Shown in pieces: positions 42,636-55,615 of a DNA stretch of 64,000 bases. Every line of letters starts with the position of its first letter. The stretch's first letter is position 1. A program made the translations under genes and the position numbers. Below the pieces are notes generated by a model. It did not search any database. It was not told the origin of the DNA and saw only the letters and a program-made list of their open reading frames with translations. Origin of the DNA: Hirsutella rhossiliensis (taxonomy: Eukaryota > Ascomycota > Sordariomycetes > Hypocreales > Ophiocordycipitaceae); assembly GCF_020360975.1 (NCBI RefSeq), contig NW_025408683.1, forward strand, positions 124,001 to 188,000. The letters run 5' to 3'.

Positions 42636-45600
42636 TAATATTATATAGCATAATACTAATAGGTAGGAAATAGCTAACCTAGCGATCTTAAAGTAAGCCC
42701 TAGAAATAAGAGTAGACCTTATCTTATTATAAGAGCCTTACCTCTATAAGATCGATAATAGCTATATCCCTATATAGTATCTAGCTTATAACGTTATAAG
42801 CCTTATCCCTTTTACTAACTTTCCTAAGCTTACTAGGAGGCTTAGGGTTATAGCTTATAAGAGGAAGGAAGCTTAGATAAAAGCTAGCCCTAGCTTTAAC
42901 CTCTTTTATAATCTTAATATATAGGCTATAAGGGTAAAAGGCGCCGAGCCGTTTACCCTTATTAACCTATATAATAAAAAAGAGGTTAAAGGGGCCCTAG
43001 CTAGCTAAGGCTAGTAAGGGCCCCTTACGATAGAAAGGCTACTACTAATAGCCTAGCTCTTATAGTAGCCCTTCCTACTAATAAGGGACTTTAACTTATA
43101 TTACCCTTATTAAAACCCTTTTATAGAACCCTTTAAGGCCTATAAAGTAAAAGCCCTTATTAGCTAGCTTAACTACTATAAGGCTTCCTTACTAACGGAC
43201 CTTAAGGTAGCTATAGAAAGCACCTATTAAAGGAAAGGCTTAAAAAGGGCCTTAGTTATAGACCTTACTTTCTATAGCCCCTTTAAATAGCTAACCTAGG
43301 CTAACTTCCGCTTCTTAGAAGCTATAGGCTTAGATTATAAGCCTATAGCCTTTAAAGCTAGCTTAAGGGGCCTTAATAGGCTACTACTAGCTAGGCCTAC
43401 TACTTATAATTATAGGAAAGTAGATTAAAAGGTATTTTTAGAATACCTAGCTAAGAAGGAATAGGACCTCTTTATAGCTATAGAGAGGGCTAGAAAAAGA
43501 GACGACTTAGAAGGGATAGCTTCCCTTTTAATAAGAACCCTTATAGAGGCCTTAAATATAGTAAAACCGAAAAAGAAGCCTTATAAGTGATCAAAGCCCT
43601 AGTAGACCGATAAGCTAACCTACCTTCGGAAAGCCTTAAGCCTAGCCTAGGATAAGGAGAGCTAGAAGAGCTTTATAAAGGCCCGAAATAGCTTTAAGTA
43701 TACTATTAAGGCTACTAAAAAGTAATACTAAGAGAGCTTCTTAATAGAAGTAATAAGAAAGGATATCTTTACTACCTTTTCTTATACTAAGGCTAGAGCT
43801 AACCCTACCCTTCCTAGTATCTTATATATAAAAGAATAAATAGAGGTAAAAGCTAATACCTTTATAGAAAAATACGAGGCCTTCTTAATAACCCTTTTTC
43901 CGACCTTAGACCCTAGCCCTAGCCCTCCCTTTGGCCCCCCTTAGAGCCTAGAAAAAGAAAGGCCCCCGGGCTATATAAGTAGTAAGGGCACGGTTAAGTA
44001 GGACTAGCTAGAGCTAAAGGACCTTAAGATTAAGAGGGCTATTTTTAGCTCGTTTAATAAGAAAGCCCTTAGCCCGGACTCCCTTAGCTTCCTCCCTATT
44101 TAATACGTATATAAAGCTATCCTTATAGTCTTTAATAGGGCCTATAAAGCTTTATTTAACTAAGGATACTACCTTAAGGTATAGAAGGAAGCTATAGGAA
44201 TTATACTTCCTAAGTAAAATAAGCTAGACTATACTATCCTTAAGGCCTATAGGGTTATAAGTCTACTTAACTACTTAGGAAAGGTCCTTAAAAAGCTATA
44301 CGTTACTTAGCTAAGCTATTTAGCTAATATAGCTAGGCTTCTAAACCCTATATAGCTAAGGGGACGAAAATAGCGGTTAGCTATAGATATAGCCTTCCTC
44401 CTTTTATACTATATTTAAAAGAAGCAGGAGTCTAATAAGAAGGCTATTATTAGTACCCTCTTATTAAATATAAAGGGCGCCTTTAACTTTATATCGAAGG
44501 AATAGCTTATAAGGGTCCTAAGGGAATTAAACCTCCTTAAGGCCCTTATAAGCTAGGTAGACTACTTCCTTACTAAAAGGAAGATCTAGCTAGCCTTTAA
44601 AGGGTAAGTCTACCCCCTTATAGACCTAGTAATAAGGGTGCTTTAAGGGTCCCTTATTAGCTTTATTTTATTCCTCTTATACGTAAGGGGGATACTAGCG
44701 GCTAAGGGATACTAGCTATCTTATATAGATAACTTTAGTATCTCGATAACGTCGACCTCGGCTAAGAAGAACGTTTAGTATCTAGAAGTAATAGCTACTA
44801 ACCTATTTAAATAAGCTAAAGACTAAGGGGTTTACTTTAACCCCTTAAAGATAGAACTTATTTACTTTAGTAGGTAACGGTAGCTCATTTTAAAGGGTAT
44901 AATAGTAAGAGGCTTATTTTTTAAGGTAAAGCTCTTAGTATAGTAGCTAGGGGTCTTCTTTAATTCTAGGCTCCTATTTAAATAATATATTAAGAAGAAG
45001 GTAGTATCTATATAAGCTACCTTTAAAGGACTATCCTACTTAACCTTTATATAAAAAGGCCTATTATTTAAAGCCTTTAGATAGCTCTACTAAGCTTATA
45101 TAACCTTTATAGTAAACTATAAGGCCTAACCTTAGTATAGGGGGCCTAAGACCCCTAAGAGCCTTATAAAGCCTTTCTAAAAGCTATAAAACTAAGCTCT
45201 TTTAAAGGTCTAAAGGGCCTTTAAAGGATCCCCTATTAAGGCTTTAGAAGCTAAAGCGGCCCTACTACTACTAAAGGTACGATTTAAAAGGGTATACTTC
45301 TCTTACGCCCTTTAAACCCTATACTTCTTACTTAGTTACCCTATAAGGTAGGCTTATAACCTAGCTATATAGGATAACCTCGCTAACTTAGGCTTTAACC
45401 TAGGGGCCTTAAGCTATATTAGGCTATATATATAGCTCTTCCGCCTCCTTAAAGGCCTAGTAGCCCTTATAGGACCTAATTATAACTTAGAAAGAAGGAA
45501 AGCTAGCTAGGAGCCCTTATAGGCCCTAGAGCCTAAGGCCTTTATTATAATAATAAAGGCCCCTAAGCCCTTAGCTAAGAAGTAATACTAACGCCTCTTA

Positions 45601-46580
45601 GCTAGCTTAGCTAGCCTAGAAGACTTTAGGTTACGGCCCTTAGCCTTTTATACTAACGGCTTTAAGGGGTGCCCTAAGGGGTCCCTTATAAAGACTAACG
45701 CTTACTCTTTCTATAAAATAGGCCTAGAAAATAGGCCTATTAAAGCATACTATAAGAACCTAGGGCCCTCGATCGAAGTAGCTAACGTAGAGCTATTTAT
45801 AATACTAAGGGTCTTAGAGGACCTAGCTAAGAGGCCTTAGCCCTTAAAGCTTAGCCCTCTTAACCCCCTTATAAATACTTATATCTTTATAGATAGTTAA
45901 GCCGCTATAAAGAAAGTTATAGGTTTCTTAGACCTAGCTATATATATTAAAAGGCTCTTATTTAGCTTAAAAGCCTTTTATAACGTATAGCTATACTAGT
46001 ACCTTAGCTACCTAGGGATCTTTAATAATAAGCTAGCTAACTAGTTAGCTAAAAAAAGCTTAGGGGCCCTTACCTAAGGGACCCCCTTAGTCTTTATTAG
46101 CTACTTATAAAGAAAGGTCTAGTAAGCTACTAAGGACTATTAAAAGGGACTCTAGGCTACTAAGGCGGCTAAAGGCCTTAGGGCTAAGGGCCTAAGTAAG
46201 CACTATATATTTATTTAAAAGACCCCCCGCCTAGCCCTTAGCTTAGAAAAGGACCTTATAAGGAGGCCTAGGCCGACCCTCTTAGCTTTTTACTAGCTCC
46301 TCTTTAAAGCTATCTTTTTATTTTCCTTCCTAAAAAGGACTAATAAGGTAGACCGAGATAACTACCGCTATAGTTAAGGAAGGTATATAGCTAGGCACCT
46401 TATCCTAAGGTGCCTAAACTATAAGAGGGAAAGAGAGGTCCCTTACTAGACCTTTAAGAGATAGAAGGGGGCCCTTAGCCTACTTATTCTCTATAGCTCT
46501 AAGGAAGAAAAGGAAGCCCTTCTAACCTTCTTAGCTAAAATAGAGATAGGGATAGCTAAGTAGCTTAAAAAGGAGTAACC
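42620..46580 (+). pseudogene. LINE-B ORF2 relic: endonuclease, RT, RNase H
   Basis: An apurinic-type endonuclease lies at the start: INIIYHNTNRQEIANLAILKQ from about 42640 and VDLILLQEPYLYKID (42712 on), where the conserved N and QEP are active-site residues. RT covers about 43870-45060, with Y-I-D-N at 44722-44733 in place of Y-x-D-D followed by FSISITS. RNase H is at about 45645-46070, with the first Asp of FYTDGSKGC damaged, FIDSQAAIKK near 45885 and LGIFNNKLANQLA near 46015. A C-terminal finger (RHLILRCLNYKRERE type) is at about 46385-46430. RT nicks and copies RNA at the target in this family. Many TAG/TAA interrupt the frame. Confidence 0.88.
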
Positions 46581-46783
46581 TATAGGCCCTAGGGCCCTTA
46601 AGGGGGAAAATTACCGCGTAGGAGGAACTAAACTAACCTTTCCTTTATTATTACCTTTATAGCTACCCTTTCCTTAATTAGTTATAAGCTCCCGGGCTCT
46701 ATAGCTAGCTAGGACTACTAATAAGGGCCTAAGCCCTTACTAGCCTCGCTATAGCCCTAGACGCTATATATAAGTAAGAGTAT

Positions 46784-46793
46784 AAAAAAAAAA
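46784..46793 (+). other. LINE-B poly(A) end
   Basis: Ten A residues end LINE-B after the segment shared with LINE-A; the sequence after it is unrelated to that following LINE-A. This marks the 3' terminus made by target-primed reverse transcription. Confidence 0.75.
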
Positions 46794-49700
46794 TATTAGT
46801 AAGACTATACTAAGGACCTATTAGTTAAAAAGGAAGTTATTAAGCCCGATCCTTTCTATATATATCTAAGTAATTACCGTACTAATATACTTAAGGAGGC
46901 CCTTATAACGGTCTAGCGTTATTGCCTTATTAAACTATAATAGGAAGTTAGCGAGGTAAAAGGTAGTCTAGTATTATCGGATCGCGTTTTCCTTAGCGTT
47001 CTATTAAGCGGCCTATTCCTTATTTAGCCTTTTAAGCGACTTAGCTTTATCTAGGAGGTCGTCCGATCCTATCTAGCTCCGGACCCCCCTTATCTCCTCT
47101 ATAAGGGGGGGCCTACTAGGTAGTAGCGCCGCTAAGGGCTTACTCTCTCTCTAGCGTCGCCTCCTTTTAAGTATACCCGCGACCGCGTTAAACGCTCGTT
47201 AAATTTAGCTTAAGAGCCCTAAGTCCTCTAACCTTTAAAGGGTATTTATTATTCTTTAGTTTAAGTAGAGGTCGATTAAGGGTACCTATGCCTTTACTTC
47301 GACTTAGTAAACTAAGGTCGCGCGGTAGGCGCCTATTACTACCTAGAGGTAGGCTAACTAGTCTTATACTAGGTCCTATGCGATCTCGCGTAGTTCCCCC
47401 CTTATAAGCGTTATCTTATAGAATATAACTATAGCGTAAGAGATTAAGGACCGGATTACCTTACTATAGACTTCCCTAGCGCGTAGTAGGGTATAGCCCT
47501 ACGTAGACGCCGCGAGCCCGGTTAAGGCTATAGTCTAACGCTTTATCTTTACTTAGAGCTATTTTAGGTGCGCCTTTTAATATAATTTCTAGTGCACCTA
47601 AACCCTTAATAGGCGGGCCTCTTAGACCGGTATTACTACGTTAGCCCTAAGGCGGACCGGCGTCGTTATTACTTATCTCCTTTATATAAAGTATATTAAC
47701 TTACTCTTTAATAGTTCGAAAGTAACCGCGAACTTAGTCGCCTACTCCGCGTATACCTTCTAGGCCTCCTTTAAGCGTACTACTATAGTAGCCTTATTAG
47801 GTCTAATACTAACTATATTTATATCGTTATTAAAGCTAGCGGTATAAATACTATATATTATACTAAGCCTCTTATATAAGGGGGTTATATAGTATAGAAA
47901 TAAGATCGGGGATAAAAGGGAGCCTTAAGGGACTCTTATTAATACTTAAGTTAGCTCTAAAGTCTTCTTATTAAAGTAAAAGGTAGATCTTCTATTACTT
48001 ATAAAGCTCTATATTAAGCTTATAAGCTATCTAGGGTATCCTTAAAGCTCTAGTTCCCTTATAAGCTTATTATAGTTAACCGTGTTAAATATACCTTTAT
48101 TATCTAGCTATAGGAACGACACGATGCCCTTCTAAGCTTAGGTCGCGCATACTATTTCTATTACTAGTAGGATCGCCGCTTTTATAAAGCGCTCCCTTTT
48201 ATTTCTTATTTATCCGTCTAGTAAGATACTATTTGCCTTTACTACTCCCGCGATCCTCTAAGCTAGTATCTACTTAAGTTCTTTCTCTACTATAAGTAAG
48301 AGGGAAATTAGTCTCTATCCCCCTACTATATAGTAAGCTTCTAGCCTCTTACTTAGCTTCTAGATTACTACTACGTTCGTACTATAGAACTATCCTAGAA
48401 AATATAAGAGTTAGGTATAGGCGTTAAAGATTATAGCTAGTCGCTAGACTAGGGCTAGTCTATACTTCTTAATAAACCCTAAGGGGACGCCGTTTAGACC
48501 CGCTACCTTCTAGCTTACTATCTTACCTAGCGCCGCTACGACGTCGGCTAGCTAGATCTATTAATCGACTATAAGGGTCGCCTTAGCTATAGGCTAGGGT
48601 AGCCCTTAGGTCGTGCCAGCCTTTAGTAGGAAGAACTTAGTAGCTAATATCTAGGCCTTCCCTTTAAAGGTTTCTATTAGTTAGTCCTCGCCCTCCTTAA
48701 CTAGTAGCGGGATATAGGTCGGTTTTAGTAGTAGCCTACTATAGAGTCTAGCTTACCTCTCTATATTCTAGAGCTTAGTATTATCGGCGCTAAATTCCTC
48801 TAGGAACTCGCGCTAGTAGGCCCTCCTTGCCTTACGGGCGGTTTACTTCTAAGCCGCCGTTGCTTTATATAAGTCTTCTTAGTTCGCCTTACTCCTTTCC
48901 TACCTATACTTCCTACTCGCCCTCTTAGCCTCCCTGGTTGCCCTTCCTACCTTTAAGGTAAACTATACGTTGCCCTTAAGTAATGCTCGCCCCTAGCGCG
49001 GAACTATAGCTATCGCGATCTACACTAAAGTAGTAAAGACGTAGTCTAGGTCTTAATCGATATCCTTTAGCGTTTAGAGCGTTAGCTAGCGTAGTCCTAG
49101 CTAGGATATAGTCTCGGCTTTTACTAGCTTAGCTTCTACTTCTTTCTACCTTAGGGCTAGTTCGGGCGCCTAGGCCTAGGTATTAACCTATAGTATAATA
49201 GTCTAAGGGATATAGTCTAACCTAGTTAAGTCTAGGTTAGGCCCGGTATACTATATCTTAGTCTCTAGCGTTACTTAAGCTAGGTCGATAGTACTATCCC
49301 TTTAGCTATAGAAAAATCTTATATACTCCCTTTTTAAGGTAGCGAGTTTAAGTCGTAGTCTTATCGCCTTTTATATAAGTTATATCGCGCTATCTAAGGT
49401 TCTATTATATTTATCTTAAAGCGGGTAATAGATATTAAAGTCCCTTACTATTACTATAGGGTGCTTTAGTTCGATTACGCTTAGGTCCTATAACGCTTTA
49501 GTCCTCGCGGCCCTTAGTAGTAAGTAAATCGTTCGTAGTCTAGTACTATCCCTAAAAATTACCTCGCTCTAGTCTTATCTAGACTAGGGTAACTAAGTCC
49601 CTAGCCTAAGCCTTTTATATATATATAGCGTATACCTCCCCTCCTTATAAACTAGGCTATAGGGCGCCGCTTTAAGGGGCGGGGCCCCGCCTCCTAGTAT

Positions 49701-49801
49701 AGCTTTTGCTTCCTATAGTACTATTAGGTCGAAGCCGGCCTAGTAGTAAAGCGCTAACCGAACTAGCTCGTATCTCTTCTATATATTCTAGAATAGTACT
49801 T
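46794..49801 (-). pseudogene. LINE-C ORF2 relic (3' part), minus strand
   Basis: A second, distinct LINE on the minus strand. The endonuclease segment lies at 49465-49415 (PIVIVRDFNIYYPL, matching the G-D-F-N box of LINE endonucleases with Gly changed). RT fingers and palm lie at about 48560-47820 (RRPLRVY, a GRRISLLPTVGK-like region near 48320, and FNNDINIV at 47834-47811, the damaged F-x-D-D box). A thumb region with AYLQVVIGAYRATLV lies near 47370-47320. I could not find an RNase H before the 3' limit at LINE-B; LINE-B may have inserted into its tail. The left boundary is set by the LINE-B poly(A). Confidence 0.78.
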
Positions 49802-50369
49802 TATAAGGAACGGTGTTCCTACTATAAATAAAGCAGCTATAATATACTCTCCTAATTATATAAGCTAATAAGTAGTATATTAATTATAGATAAAATCTTA
49901 TCCTATAGAGTAAGAATTGCTCGTTATTTTACATATTATTAAATATTAAACGGGTTGCCGGTTATCGTATAATCGGGAATCGAAGGAATAGAGCTAGCTT
50001 AGAATACTAGCTAAGATTTTTTAAGAACACCGGCACGACCAACCTCCTTTAAACACGAATATTAGTAGAGCTAAGATACTTATAGATTTACTCGAGGTAT
50101 CACGGAATTCCCTAGTCTTAGGGCTATATAGTAGCCTAAATCTAGTCCCGAAAGGTTCTTCCGTTTAGCTATAATTATCTATATAAGACAGTATATCTAC
50201 TAGTAGATAGATAAAAAATAATTAACTATAATACCTCTTCTATATACTAATATACTACTAATAAATTCCGTTAAAATTCCTACCTTATACTCCTTCTTCC
50301 CCTTTATTATATAGTCTTACTTAATTCCTTAATTTCCTAAAATTCCGCTTTTACTTATATACCTTAAGA
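49802..50369 (+). repeat. CopB-2 5' LTR
   Basis: This 568-bp LTR begins TATAAGGAAC (TG to TA at the start) and ends ACCTTAAGA. The end is not the usual CA or its RIP product TA, yet the same end is seen in the 3' LTR and in CopB-1. Confidence 0.92.
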
Positions 50370-50384
50370 GGTTATAAGCCCGGC
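50370..50384 (+). promoter_or_regulatory. CopB-2 primer-binding site, initiator tRNA-Met half-molecule type
   Basis: GGTTATAAGCCCGGC starts directly at the LTR end. With one RIP-type TG to TA change allowed it equals the complement of the initiator tRNA-Met anticodon arm (GGTTATGAGCCC), the site used by Drosophila copia. Confidence 0.75.
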
Positions 50385-50429
50385 TTACTCCTTTTAAGCC
50401 GGGAAATTAACTTATACCTTTGAAATTCC

Positions 50430-51960
50430 TTGTCGAAATACCCGATTAAAATTCCTTTCGATAATCCCCCTAACGACTTTTTATACCTTCCTACGCTCTT
50501 AAACTCCCGCCTAGACTTCTCGATCCCTATAAACGAAATAATACTAAATTTATATAAAATAGGTAGAAAGAAAGAATATAAATTCTCTAGACTTAAGGGA
50601 AATTTAAATTATACTCTTTAAACTACGAGGATAAGAGCTATCCTTACTAAGGAAAAGCTTATCGCTACCTTAAAGCAAGAAAATTATATAAAGACTATAG
50701 AAGCTTTATCCTAGATTTTTCTTTAAGTTAAAGATAGCCCTTTAATATAAATTAAGCATTTAATAAATACTAAAGCTGCTTAGGATAAGCTTATAAAGCT
50801 ATATAATCCGTCGAATTTCTCGTTAAATTATTTACTTATAAAGCAGCTCTTTATTCTTAGTCCCTTAGGCTTTAATTTAGAGAAATACCTTTATAAGTTG
50901 AAAGAAATCTATAAGGATTTAAAATCCCGTAATATAGAAATTCTAGAAGTTATCCTTATAGTATAGATTCTTAATTGCCTTAATAAGGAATTTAGAAGCT
51001 ATATTATAAATATTATATAGAGCCTTAGGTATAATTCTATAGCGTTTACCCTCGAATCCCTAATAGCTAGTCCTTTAGACGAAGCTAGAAGAATAAAGGA
51101 TATAGATAAATCTTTAGAGAAAGCCTTCTTAATATAAAGGAATAAAAGAAGGAAGGCTCGAATTATAGAGCTAGAGTCCGATTCGGACGATAGTAATAAG
51201 GTCTTAAATATAGCTTCGTAAGAAAATATAGACCTAGATATCGACCTTATAGACCTTTCTAAGGCTCCGACCCCTATATAAACGTATAAGGATTTAGAGG
51301 TAATTTTAACCTCTATAAATACCCTTATAGTAGAAGCTAATAAAGACTTTCTTTTAGGACCTCTAGAAGCCTTAATTCCTAGAATAAAGGAATTAGTTTT
51401 AAAGGTAAGAGAAGGAGGATTTCCTAGTTATAAGAATAAAAGGATCTTTAATTTTATCTATAATACTAGAGCTACTAGGCATATAGTATCTAATAAGAAT
51501 TTCCTTATTAACTATAAAGAAATTAAGTCTAATATTTACTAGGGAAAAGCTTCTTTTATATTAGTAAAAGGAAAGGGGGACTTAGTATTTAAGTTCCTAT
51601 ATAGTAGAAAAAGGTATATCCTTCGAGACTACTTTTATATACCTAAATTAAAGGTAAATATACTATCCTAATCTTATTTTAATAATATCTATGCCTTAAT
51701 AAGAGGAAATAAAGTCCTTTTATTAGATAATAAGGCTAAGGTCCTTACTAAAGGATTTCTTAGAAATAAATTATATTATATTCCTATAGAACCTTTATTA
51801 GAAAGCTAATCGATCCTTATTACGTCTTTAAAAGCAAAGGATATAGATTTTTTATACTTAGCACTTACGCTTAGGGTATATAAATAGTAGGGCGATTTTA
51901 GAAATATTAAAAAGATATAATAAGGATATAAAAATACCTCTAGAAAAGGAAAATAAAATA
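50430..51960 (+). pseudogene. gag: CopB-2 gag relic and GAG-pre-integrase region
   Basis: The first ATG after the PBS, at 50430, opens a 63-codon intact stretch (MSKYPIKIPFDNPPND). The frame continues beyond the TAA at 50619, with further stops, for over 400 codons. A gag-like helical region includes FNLEKYLYKLKEIYKDLK near 50870-50925, and an acidic ELESDSDDSNK lies near 51170. A protease-like zone follows around 51445 (FNFIYNTRATR, with Asn replacing a catalytic Asp) and a pre-integrase region at about 51700-51850 (LLDNKAKVLTKGFLRNKLYYI). No CCHC knuckle was recognised. The start is supported by position only. Confidence 0.7.
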
Positions 51961-54675
51961 AGGTAATACGAAATATATATTAGAGCTAAAGCAACGAATA
52001 AGGTTAATAAATAACCTTTATATAAGTCTTATTCTTATTTAGAAAAAATAGTATTAGATATTTAAGGGCTAATTAAAGTGCCTACTTATAATAAATATTA
52101 CTATTATATTTCTTTCCTAGATATAGGAACCTAATATCTAGAAATATACCTTCTTCGAAAAAAGGGAGAAGCTCTAAATAGGTTCCCTGAATTTAAAAAT
52201 AGGGTAGAAAATAACCCTAAAATACTAGGATTAGAGAAGCATTTTCTAATAATAATTTATATATAAAATAAAGCTCTATTACGAAAAAGAAGGAATTACC
52301 TTTAATTCTAGTCCTCCTAGGACGCCGGAATCTAATAATAGAATAAAAAGAATAAATCGTATTATATTAGAAAAAGTATAAGCTCTTTTATTTACTACTA
52401 GGCTTCCTAAATATCTATAGGGAGAAGCTATTTTAATAGCTACCTATTTATATAATAGATCACCGTATTCTACGATAGGATTTAAAAGACCTATAGAAAA
52501 GAGGGATAATATAATACTACCCTTTAAGATCTTAAATAAAATTAAGACCTTCGGAAGCCTTATATATTATAAGAACAAAGACCCTAAAGATAGGCTAGAT
52601 AATAGAGCTTTTAAGGGAATAATAGTAGGCTATTTAGAAAATGTATATAAAATCTAGGAATTTTCTAAGAGAAAGATTACTATCTCTAGAGATATTACTA
52701 TACTAGAAAATAAATTTATAAAAAATCTAGAAATCTCTAGTAGTAATAATACCTTTAAATTTAATTTTATTATAAATAAAGATAAGCTAGAAAGCTATAT
52801 CCCTATAAAGGAAGCTATTAGAGAACCTAGAGATAAAAGTCCCTTGCCCTCTATAAAAGAAGAGTCTCTAAATAACGATCCTATTCCTACTACTAGTAAA
52901 ATAGTAGTAGAATTACCTAAGAAGCCGGAAGGGTTCGATTCTAACTATATCGAATACCCTAACGTTAATTTATTTTTAAACTACGATTTTATAGAGTTAA
53001 TTCTAGCTAGTATAGAAAATCAGGATCTAAAAATTCTAAAGACCTATAAATAGGCAATAAATAGCCCTAAAGTAGTATTTTAAAAAGAAGCTATAATTTA
53101 GGAAATTCGCTAGCTAATTAAATATAAACCTTAGGAATTTTCCTACCTCTTTAGGGATAGGGAGGCTATAAGAGGCCGCTAGGTCTATACTATTAAGAAG
53201 GATAGTTAAAATAATATAATAAAATATAAAGCCCGTTTCGTAATATAGGGATTTAAGTAGATCTATAGCTTAGATTTCCTAGATACCTTCTTAACTATAG
53301 CTAGACCTAAATCTATTAGAATTCTACTTATTTTAGCTATTATTAATAAATTCGAAGCTTTATAGATAGATATAATAAATACCTTCGTATATACCGATAT
53401 AGATAGCGAAGTATATATCGATCTTCCTATAGGCTACGAAGAATACGCTCTTAAAGAATATTATTTAAATTATAGATTAGCTTATAGAGCTAAAGGAATT
53501 AAATTATCTAAATTCCTAGACCTATATAAAACCGGTTAAATTAAAGCAAAGCTAAAGAAAGCATTATATAGCCTAAAATAAAGTCCTAAGCTCTAGTATA
53601 ATTATTTAAAAATTATACTAAATAATCTCAGATTTCTTCCTCTTTTAATAGATAAAGGAGTATTTATAAATAAGGACTATAGTATAGCCTTAGTAATTTA
53701 CGTCGACGACTTTCTTATAGTAGGGCCTACTAAATCTATAATAGAAGAAAGATTATTTAAAGAATTATCTAAATTCCTAGATTTTACTATCTTAAGAGAT
53801 ATAAAAGACTTCTTAGGTCTAAATATTATAATAAACCGAGAAAATAAAGAGCTATATATATCCTAAGAAAACTATACCTTAAATAAATTAAAGGAATTTA
53901 ATAAAGAAGGTTTAGGAACTTGAATTTACCCGCTATAGTAGGCTTTAAGCTTATAAAAGCAAAGGAATTACCTTTTAAGGAAGATATATTATAATTTTAG
54001 AAAGAAATAGGATCTTTATTATACTTAGCCTTATTTACTAGGCTAGATATCTTATATTCTATAGTTTCCTACGCTAGATTCGCGGCTAAGCCTAACTAAA
54101 CGTATTTTAAGGCTTTAAATATAATTTAGAAATATTTAAATAAATTCCCTAGCCTAAAGATTAAATATAATTATAATATCCCTTTTACCTATCTATATAT
54201 AAAGGGTTTTACCGACTCTAGCTAGGCGTCGGATTTAACGGACGGAAAATCCTTTTCCGGTTACTATTTTTATATATATAATAATATAATAAGCTAGGCT
54301 TACTCTAAGTAGAAAGCCGTTACCCTTTCTACCTACGAAGTAGAATATATTAGCCTTAGGAAGGCAAATAAAGAAGCTATTTATTTAAATATGCTTTTTA
54401 AAAATATTACTAAGGATCTATCTATTAAGATTCCTAATACTATACCTCCTATTTTAATAGATAATACTACTACTATTAAATTAGCAGAAAATCCGGAATT
54501 TTATAAAAGGTCTAAGTATATAAGATTAGCCTATTACTATACTAGAACTAGTATAAGAGAAGGGGAAATTAGAGTTTTTTATATTAAATTAAAAGATAAT
54601 ATAGCTAATATTTTTATAAAGGAATTAAGACCTAGATTACTCTATAAATTTAGAGACGGTCTATCTTTAATATAA
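51961..54675 (+). pseudogene. pol: CopB-2 pol relic: integrase, RT, RNase H
   Basis: The integrase region lies at about 51985-52480, readable in pieces after an apparent frame change (NKYYYYISFLDIGTQYLEIY near 52090). A linker with an intact 69-codon stretch covers 52844-53053. The RT domain runs about 53080-53930 with an intact catalytic box YVDDFLIVG at 53699. RNase H starts near 54204 with GFTDSS, then SKxKAVTxSTYEVEYISL near 54310-54350. It ends in an intact 94-codon stretch (54391-54675) with DNTTTIKLAENPEFYKRSKY. In the family this polyprotein yields the cDNA-making and inserting enzymes. Stop codons of RIP type prevent expression. Confidence 0.88.
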
Positions 54676-55047
54676 GTTCCTAAGCAATTAAAAGGGGTTT
54701 TTAGATATTTCTTATACTTTCTATATCTTTCCCCTACTAGGTTTTTCCTTTTTAGGTTTCCTAGAAAAATATTTACTAGGTTTTTATCTATTAAGATTTT
54801 CCTAGTAATAATAGGTTTTATATTATATAAGGTTATCCTATAAATAATTATTATAACTATAGATTTTTCCTACTATAGGCTTTTCTATTAGTATATACCT
54901 AAGGATTTATTTTCCTAAAAAAGAATAGGTTTTTATATATCCTATCAAGGTATAAGAATAGTTTTCCTAAATTAGGGTTTTACCCTATATATATACTACT
55001 ATAAATAAATTAGTAAAGAGTATATAAATCTACTCTTTAAGGGAGGC

Positions 55048-55615
55048 TATAAGGAACAGTGTTCCTACTATAAATAAAGCAGCTATAATATACTCTCCTA
55101 ATTATATAAGCTAATAAGTAGTATATTAATTATAGATAAAATCTTATCCTATAGAGTAAGAATCGCGCATTATATTATATATTATTATATATTAAACTAG
55201 TTGCCGGTTATTATATAATTAGGAATCGAAGGAATAGAGCTAGCTTAGAATGCTAGCTAAGACCTCTTAAGAACACCGGCACGACTAACCTCCTTTAAAC
55301 ATAAATATTAGTAGAACTAAGACACTTCTTAATTTACTTAAGGTGTTACGGAATTCCCTAGTCTTAGGGCTATACGGCAGCCTAAATCTAGTCCCGAAAG
55401 GTTCTTCCGTTTAGCTATAATTGTCTATATAAGAAAGCATGTCCGCTAGTAGATAGATAAAAAATTATTAACTTTAATAGCTCTTCTATATACTAATATA
55501 CTACTAATAAATTCCGTTGAAAATCCTACCTTATACTCCTTCTTTCCCTCTATTACGTAGTCTTACGTAATTCCTTAATTTTTTAAAATTCCGCTTTTAC
55601 TTATATACCTTAAGA
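55048..55615 (+). repeat. CopB-2 3' LTR
   Basis: The 568-bp partner of the 5' LTR, preceded by the polypurine tract AAGGGAGGC and followed by the TACTT duplication. Confidence 0.93.

Larger units (their letters stand above)
41030..46793 (+). mobile_element. LINE-B: Tad-like non-LTR retrotransposon, nearly full length
   Basis: A non-LTR element with ORF1 (gag-like), ORF2 (endonuclease, RT, RNase H, C-terminal finger) and a poly(A) end (46784-46793). Its 3' 2.9 kb is the uninterrupted counterpart of LINE-A, and it shows the empty Gypsy-1 target site near 45062. The presence of both an endonuclease and RNase H fits the Tad/I group of LINEs common in filamentous fungi. The 5' boundary is uncertain and may lie in the preceding unclassified region. 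RIP stops make both frames inactive. Confidence 0.88.
49802..55615 (+). mobile_element. CopB-2: complete Copia element, + strand, RIP-inactivated
   Basis: A 5,814-bp Copia element inserted in LINE-C, with target duplication TACTT (49797-49801 and 55616-55620). LTRs are 568 bp each, at 49802-50369 and 55048-55615. The PBS follows the 5' LTR, and gag, integrase, RT and RNase H follow in Copia order. A purine tract AAGGGAGGC precedes the 3' LTR. The element is in the same family as CopB-1 but complete. Both contain RIP stops, and CopB-2 also seems to contain small indels, since domain frames shift near 51985. Confidence 0.95.

Noticed and set aside
43597..43610. Locally retained TG/CA in LINE-B (TGATCAAAG) as a sign of a separate insertion
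   Set aside because: The surrounding sequence is collinear LINE ORF2 with no repeat ends; a few unmutated sites are expected by chance.
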